DNA of 8,099 nucleotides from an uncultured bacterium. GTDB lineage: Bacteria; Verrucomicrobiota; Lentisphaeria; Victivallales; UBA1829. Shown piece after piece: positions 4,494 to 8,099 of this stretch (position 1 is its first letter; the number at the start of each line of letters is the position of its first letter). A program made the position numbers and the translations under genes. The DNA lies in contig URKJ01000072.1 in NCBI GenBank assembly GCA_900548385.1, positions 1-8,099 on the forward strand, written 5' to 3'. A model generated the notes under the pieces. The model had not been told where the DNA came from. It saw only the letters and a list, made by a program, of their open reading frames with translations, and searched no databases.

Positions 4494-7145
4494 ATGCCGC
4501 AGGAACAGTCTGAAGAAACCGCTCAATTCAAATTCCGTTATGTGCTGATCGCCATACCGCTGCTTCTCTTCATTCTGTCGATCGTCTCGCACAATCCCGC
4601 CGATCTGGCGGTACTGGAAGGCGGAAGCGCGGAACCGATCCGCAATCTCATCGGCCCGCTCGGCGCAAAAATCGCGCGCGTGCTGTTCTACCTGTTCGGA
4701 CTCGCAATTTACCCGATCACCGTATTTCTGCTGATCTGTCTCGGACGCAGTTTCATTCCCGTTCCGACAAAACGCAAAGGTTACATCAGCGCGATGGCCG
4801 CCGTCATCATCGGCACCACGCTCCTGATGGCGATGTGGCCGCAGGACACCCTGCAATGGACAGCCCGGCTCGGAATCGGCCATGAAAACGCCCCGGAACT
4901 GGCTCTTTCCGGCGGCGGACTCGGAGCTCAGTTCGCCGCCCCCGCGGTCGGAGAGTATCTTGATGCAGGCCTGATCCGACGGCATATCGGAACGGTCGGC
5001 ACGCTGATCGTCGCGTTGGCGTTTCTGCTCTCCGGTCTGGTCTTTATCTTTCTCGCAGACTGGAAAACTCTTCTGCTCTCCAATCTGGATTTCAAAATCA
5101 GTCTGAAGAAAAAACGCATCGAACCCATGTTTGAGGACGACGAAGACGAGGATGAAGTTCCCCGTTCCGCCGTCAAAAAACCGCAGGTTCAGCCGTACCG
5201 TCCGGCCGGACTCCCGGGATACACACAATCCTTACCGGAATATGCAAAAGAACCGCAGGGTCAACCGTACCGTCAGACTCCCGGACCGGAGGAACAGGAA
5301 CAGCCGGCTCCTCTGCCGACGGATAACGGGAAAGACGATGGCGTTCCGCCGTTTGATGCGGATCCCGCTCCGGCGGAACCGGCGAAAAAATCCCCGCCGG
5401 GTTCATTTTCAAACTTTGAAGGCGAACCGCCCGATATGCCGGGGCGCCAGCATACCGCGAATCCGCTTCCGCCGCCGCGCATCACAAACGGCATGAACGG
5501 AACCGCGGGACAGTCCGCCGCATCCGCGCACCTCGCTCAGCAGACCGCCGGGCTTTCCACAAACTCCAATTACGTTCTGCCCTCAATCAATCTGTTTGAC
5601 AAGGTGAAAGACGAAAAGACCGAAGACCGCGACCATCTTGCACGCACGCAGGAAATTCTTCAGGCGACACTCGACAGCTTCGGCATTGCCGGGCGCGTCA
5701 GCGATATTGTCATCGGTCCGCGGATCACCCGGTTTGAAGTATCGCTGGACCCCGGCGTGAAAGTGGAAAAGGTCACCGGCATCACCAACAACATTGCCAT
5801 GGAAATGCAGGCAGAAAGCGTCCGGGTCCTCGCGCCGATCCCCGGACGGAATGCAGTCGGTATCGAAGTCCCGAATAAAGTCTCGACCAACGTTTACATC
5901 CGCTCGCTCATGGAAGGCGACGAATGGCAGAAAGCGAAAGCCGGCGCCAGCAACATCCCCATCATCCTCGGCCGCGACGTCGCCGGAAAAGCCGTCATCG
6001 CCAATCTTGCCAAAGCTCCGCACCTGCTGATCGCGGGTTCCACCGGAAGCGGAAAAAGCGTCTGCATGAATACGCTGATCATGAGCCTGCTCTCCAAATT
6101 CTCGCCGTATGATCTGCGCCTGATTCTGGTGGACCCGAAATTTGTGGAACTGGCGATGTACCGTCCGCTTCCTCACCTGATCACCCCGGTCGTGAACGAT
6201 CCCAAACTCGTTCCGCTCGCGCTCCGCTGGGGCGTCAACGAGATGGAACGGCGCTATCAGATACTCGCCGCGGTCAAAGCGAAAAATCTGGAGGGCTTCA
6301 ACAGCCGGCCAGTCAAGGACGAACCCGATCTTGACGAGCACGGCAACGTCATTCCGCAAAAGCTCCCCCTGCTCGTCATCATCATCGACGAGCTCGCGGA
6401 CATCATGATGACCGAGGCGAAAGGCGATGTGGAAACCTCCATCTGCCGGATCGCGCAGAAAGGACGAGCCGCCGGAATCCATCTCGTCATCGCGACTCAG
6501 ACTCCGCGAAAAGACATCATCACCGGCGTCATCAAAGCGAACCTGCCGACGAAAATCGCCTTCCGGGTCGGTTCGGGAATCGACAGCCGCGTCATTCTTG
6601 ACACCATCGGCGCGGAAAAACTGCTCGGCCGCGGCGATATGCTCTTCCTCGCCCCCGGCGGCGAAGGCATGGAACGCGTTCAGGGAACCATGGTTTCCGA
6701 TCCCGAAATCCAGCACGTCGTAGACTTCGTTTCCGCGCAGGTCGAACAGAAATTCGACAGCCAGGTCGTCGCCGAACCGGAAATCACCGAGGGGGAAGAT
6801 AACGGCGGCAAGCGCAAAGGAAAAGGAAAATACCGTCCGGAATATGACGAAGACGATTATGAAGAAGAGAATGACACCTATTCCGAAGAAGCCGTCAATT
6901 CCGTTGCCGCGAAATATCTGCAACCCGGCGACAGCGACCTGATGCGCAAAGCCCTGGAAATCATCATCAACGAAAAGAAAGCGAGCACCTCGTATCTCCA
7001 GCGGCGTCTCGTAATCGGCTACAACCGTGCCGCCGAGCTCATGGATCAGCTTGAAAAGCGCGGTATCATCAGTGCTCCGCTTCCCGGCGGACAAAAACGT
7101 GATATTCTCATCCTCGATGAACTGATCGAGACTAATCAACTTTAA
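4494..7145 (+). CDS. ftsK: DNA translocase FtsK/SpoIIIE
   Basis: An 883-residue membrane-anchored ATPase that pumps chromosomal DNA across the closing division septum and aligns the termini for dimer resolution. The N-terminal module has four membrane segments at about 16-32, 60-83, 97-115 and 166-188. A linker of about 180 residues follows, beginning with an acidic run (214-221) and rich in Pro, Gln and Glu. The motor (about 376-745) contains Walker A GSTGSGKS at 515-522 and Walker B VIIIDE ending at Asp632-Glu633. It ends in the winged-helix gamma domain (about 813-883; LQRRLVIGYNRAAELMDQLE), which in the family reads the KOPS/SRS orientation sequences. Length is close to SpoIIIE-type proteins (about 790) and much shorter than E. 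coli FtsK (1329) because of the linker. A Lys/Gly-rich then strongly acidic segment (about 765-795) joins motor and gamma; such a charged hinge is not standard. All catalytic motifs are intact. Transcription is divergent from the deacetylase-like gene, and the gene probably shares an operon with the RodZ-like gene 17 nt downstream. Confidence 0.97.
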   Translation: MPQEQSEETAQFKFRYVLIAIPLLLFILSIVSHNPADLAVLEGGSAEPIRNLIGPLGAKIARVLFYLFGLAIYPITVFLLICLGRSFIPVPTKRKGYISAMAAVIIGTTLLMAMWPQDTLQWTARLGIGHENAPELALSGGGLGAQFAAPAVGEYLDAGLIRRHIGTVGTLIVALAFLLSGLVFIFLADWKTLLLSNLDFKISLKKKRIEPMFEDDEDEDEVPRSAVKKPQVQPYRPAGLPGYTQSLPEYAKEPQGQPYRQTPGPEEQEQPAPLPTDNGKDDGVPPFDADPAPAEPAKKSPPGSFSNFEGEPPDMPGRQHTANPLPPPRITNGMNGTAGQSAASAHLAQQTAGLSTNSNYVLPSINLFDKVKDEKTEDRDHLARTQEILQATLDSFGIAGRVSDIVIGPRITRFEVSLDPGVKVEKVTGITNNIAMEMQAESVRVLAPIPGRNAVGIEVPNKVSTNVYIRSLMEGDEWQKAKAGASNIPIILGRDVAGKAVIANLAKAPHLLIAGSTGSGKSVCMNTLIMSLLSKFSPYDLRLILVDPKFVELAMYRPLPHLITPVVNDPKLVPLALRWGVNEMERRYQILAAVKAKNLEGFNSRPVKDEPDLDEHGNVIPQKLPLLVIIIDELADIMMTEAKGDVETSICRIAQKGRAAGIHLVIATQTPRKDIITGVIKANLPTKIAFRVGSGIDSRVILDTIGAEKLLGRGDMLFLAPGGEGMERVQGTMVSDPEIQHVVDFVSAQVEQKFDSQVVAEPEITEGEDNGGKRKGKGKYRPEYDEDDYEEENDTYSEEAVNSVAAKYLQPGDSDLMRKALEIIINEKKASTSYLQRRLVIGYNRAAELMDQLEKRGIISAPLPGGQKRDILILDELIETNQL
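5178..5285 (+). repeat. Degenerate 72-bp repeat in the FtsK linker
   Basis: Bases 5179-5202 and 5251-5274 agree at 22 of 24 positions and lie 72 bp (24 codons) apart in frame. They encode KPQVQPYRP (residues 229-237) and EPQGQPYRQ (253-261). A short match (CTCCCGGA) recurs after each copy, offset by a small deletion. This looks like an old tandem duplication in a disordered linker. Length here may vary between strains. Confidence 0.7.
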
Positions 7146-7151
7146 CAGAAC

Positions 7152-7154
7152 GGA
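7152..7154 (+). promoter_or_regulatory. Weak ribosome binding site of the RodZ-like gene
   Basis: Only a GGA core is present, 8 nt before the ATG at 7163. The weak site, only 17 nt between the genes and no visible promoter suggest translation partly coupled to ftsK. Confidence 0.4.
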
Positions 7155-7162
7155 TCACCATC

Positions 7163-8052
7163 ATGAATGAAGAGCAGCAGAATCCCGCACCGTCCGCTCA
7201 GGAAGACGATCTCTTTTCCGGCAGTCCGGCAGCCGTGAAACCGTTGTTTGAAGAACCGCAGGCTCCGGTACAGCCGAAACCGCTGTTTGCCTCCGGCGAA
7301 CCGGCGGATCAGGCGTTCATCGAACAGCGCCTGAAAGAAGCAGGCCCGACCGCGTTCGTCCCGCCTCCGGTTCCGGAACCGCAACCGGAAGCTCTGGCGC
7401 AGCCGGCGGAAGTCGAACAACCGGCTTATATCCCGTCCGGGAATCCCGCTCCCGCGGAACCGGTCATCGTCAATGCCGTGCCCGATGCCGGAAAAGAACA
7501 GCATGCGGAAATCCCGACCGCGGCTCCGGAAATGTCCCTGACTGCTACGGCGGAACCGCAGAACAACCGTTACGCGGAACGCGTTCCGGCGGAATCCACC
7601 CCGGCACAGGCTCCCGCATCCGCCGCGGCCAAACAGCCGCGTTACGGCAAAATCCGTGTCCGGGAAGCGGTCGTTCCGGATTCCGTCGAACGCAATAAAC
7701 GGGTGCTGACGGTCGATACGGAAGCCGCCTCCATCGGAGAAATCATGCAGGATGCCCGGAAACAGGCGGGACTGACTCTGGAGCAGGCAGCCGCATTGAC
7801 GCATATCAAAAAAGATTACATCCTCGCGCTGGAAGCGGACGATCAGGAAAATCTGCCCGGCGGTATTTTCCCCAGTGCCTACGTCCGCACACTGTGCGGC
7901 CTTTACAATCTCAACGACTCCGGACGGGAAGCCGCGTTGAAAAAAGTGCGGGAAACATTCTCCGCGCACGACAATGTTCCCGAACAGCTGATCCAGCATC
8001 TGGAACAGGACGTTCAACGCAACGAGGCGGAGGAGCAGCGGGTCAATAAGAT
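7163..8052 (+). CDS. RodZ-like helix-turn-helix protein, 3' end missing
   Basis: The reading frame is open from ATG 7163 to the end of the insert. Residues 1-296 are genuine; the frame then runs on into adapter. Residues 190-252 match the RodZ-type helix-turn-helix (HTH_25): IGEIMQDARKQAGLTLEQAA, then Lys-Lys-Asp-Tyr at 216-219, Leu-Glu at 223-224, Leu-Pro at 231-232, and FPSAYVRTLCGLYNL. In RodZ this domain binds MreB at the inner face of the membrane and helps set cell shape; a membrane helix and periplasmic domain follow it. Here those parts would lie beyond the window. About 185 residues rich in Pro, Glu, Ala and Gln precede the domain, whereas in typical RodZ it is near the N-terminus. 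Residues after 253 are charged and helical (rich in Glu/Gln). The position 17 nt after ftsK suggests an operon for division and shape. A transcription regulator is the main alternative, so I give no gene symbol. Confidence 0.88.
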
Positions 8053-8099
8053 CTGTCTCTTATACACATCTCCGAGCCCACGAGACGGAGCTACATCTC
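8053..8099 (-). other. Untrimmed Nextera adapter (P7/i7 side)
   Basis: This is synthetic sequence. Bases 8053-8071 (CTGTCTCTTATACACATCT) are the reverse complement of the Tn5 mosaic end and 8072-8086 (CCGAGCCCACGAGAC) the Nextera read-2 sequence. Bases 8087-8094 (GGAGCTAC) occupy the i7 index slot and 8095-8099 start the P7 oligo. The index matches, from memory, Nextera XT N718. Organism sequence ends at 8052, in the middle of a codon of the RodZ-like gene. Confidence 0.99.

Noticed and set aside
4458..5228. 256-residue minus-strand reading frame over the 5' part of ftsK.
   Set aside because: It is antisense to the four-helix membrane module and covers the ftsK promoter repeats. No domain was seen.
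5583..7139. 518-residue minus-strand reading frame.
   Set aside because: It lies wholly antisense to the FtsK motor domain. Its protein is low-complexity (rich in Asp, Phe, Val, Arg) as expected from reversing GC-rich codons, and there is no recognisable domain or start signal.
7142..8017. 291-residue minus-strand reading frame over the last gene.
   Set aside because: The plus-strand frame encodes a clear RodZ-type HTH. The minus frame is Phe/Arg/Gly-rich without motifs.
50..8052. tRNA, rRNA, CRISPR array, riboswitch, insertion sequence, toxin-antitoxin or defence system.
   Set aside because: I looked through the intergenic stretches and gene neighbourhoods and saw no cloverleaf, regularly spaced repeats, transposase, or defence-like domains.
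31..8071. The 19-bp inverted repeats at both ends look like the ends of an 8-kb transposon.
   Set aside because: They are the engineered Tn5 mosaic ends of a tagmentation library, flanked by index and primer sequence. There is no transposase gene inside and no natural flank outside.

Overview
The window is one sequencing-library molecule, not a natural replicon end. Bases 1-49 and 8053-8099 are untrimmed Illumina Nextera adapter, each including the 19-bp Tn5 mosaic end, in P5 to P7 orientation. The genuine insert is 50-8052 (8003 bp). It looks like ordinary bacterial chromosome: moderately GC-rich, dense genes, sigma70-type promoters with extended -10 elements, and intrinsic terminators. Exported proteins with Sec signal peptides and a RodZ-like protein are present. 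A secreted NodB-like enzyme with a C-terminal sandwich module, together with the protein style, suggests a member of the PVC group, perhaps Lentisphaerota/Victivallales. That placement is impression-level and not proven by any marker here.

Layout. 50-307: promoter region with A/T tracts. 308-1741 (+): secreted protein of unknown function with its own promoter and a textbook terminator. 1959-2702 (+): classical short-chain dehydrogenase/reductase with its own promoter. 2726-4333 (-): secreted polysaccharide-deacetylase-like (NodB/CE4) protein, convergent with the SDR gene; its last codons lie inside the SDR terminator hairpin. 4334-4493: divergent promoter region with overlapping inverted repeats. 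4494-7145 (+): FtsK/SpoIIIE DNA translocase. 7163 to the insert end (+): 5' part of a gene for a RodZ-like helix-turn-helix protein, cut off by the right adapter.

The two right-hand genes probably form one operon (17-nt gap) joining chromosome segregation at division with cell-shape or envelope organisation. The three left-hand genes look like single transcription units with no visible metabolic link to each other. I see no tRNA, rRNA, CRISPR array, insertion sequence or phage gene, and no convincing new biological system. The most important point for a user is the adapter contamination. The most interesting biological points are the unusual RodZ-like architecture, the interrupted NodB barrel, and the inverted-repeat cluster over the ftsK promoter.
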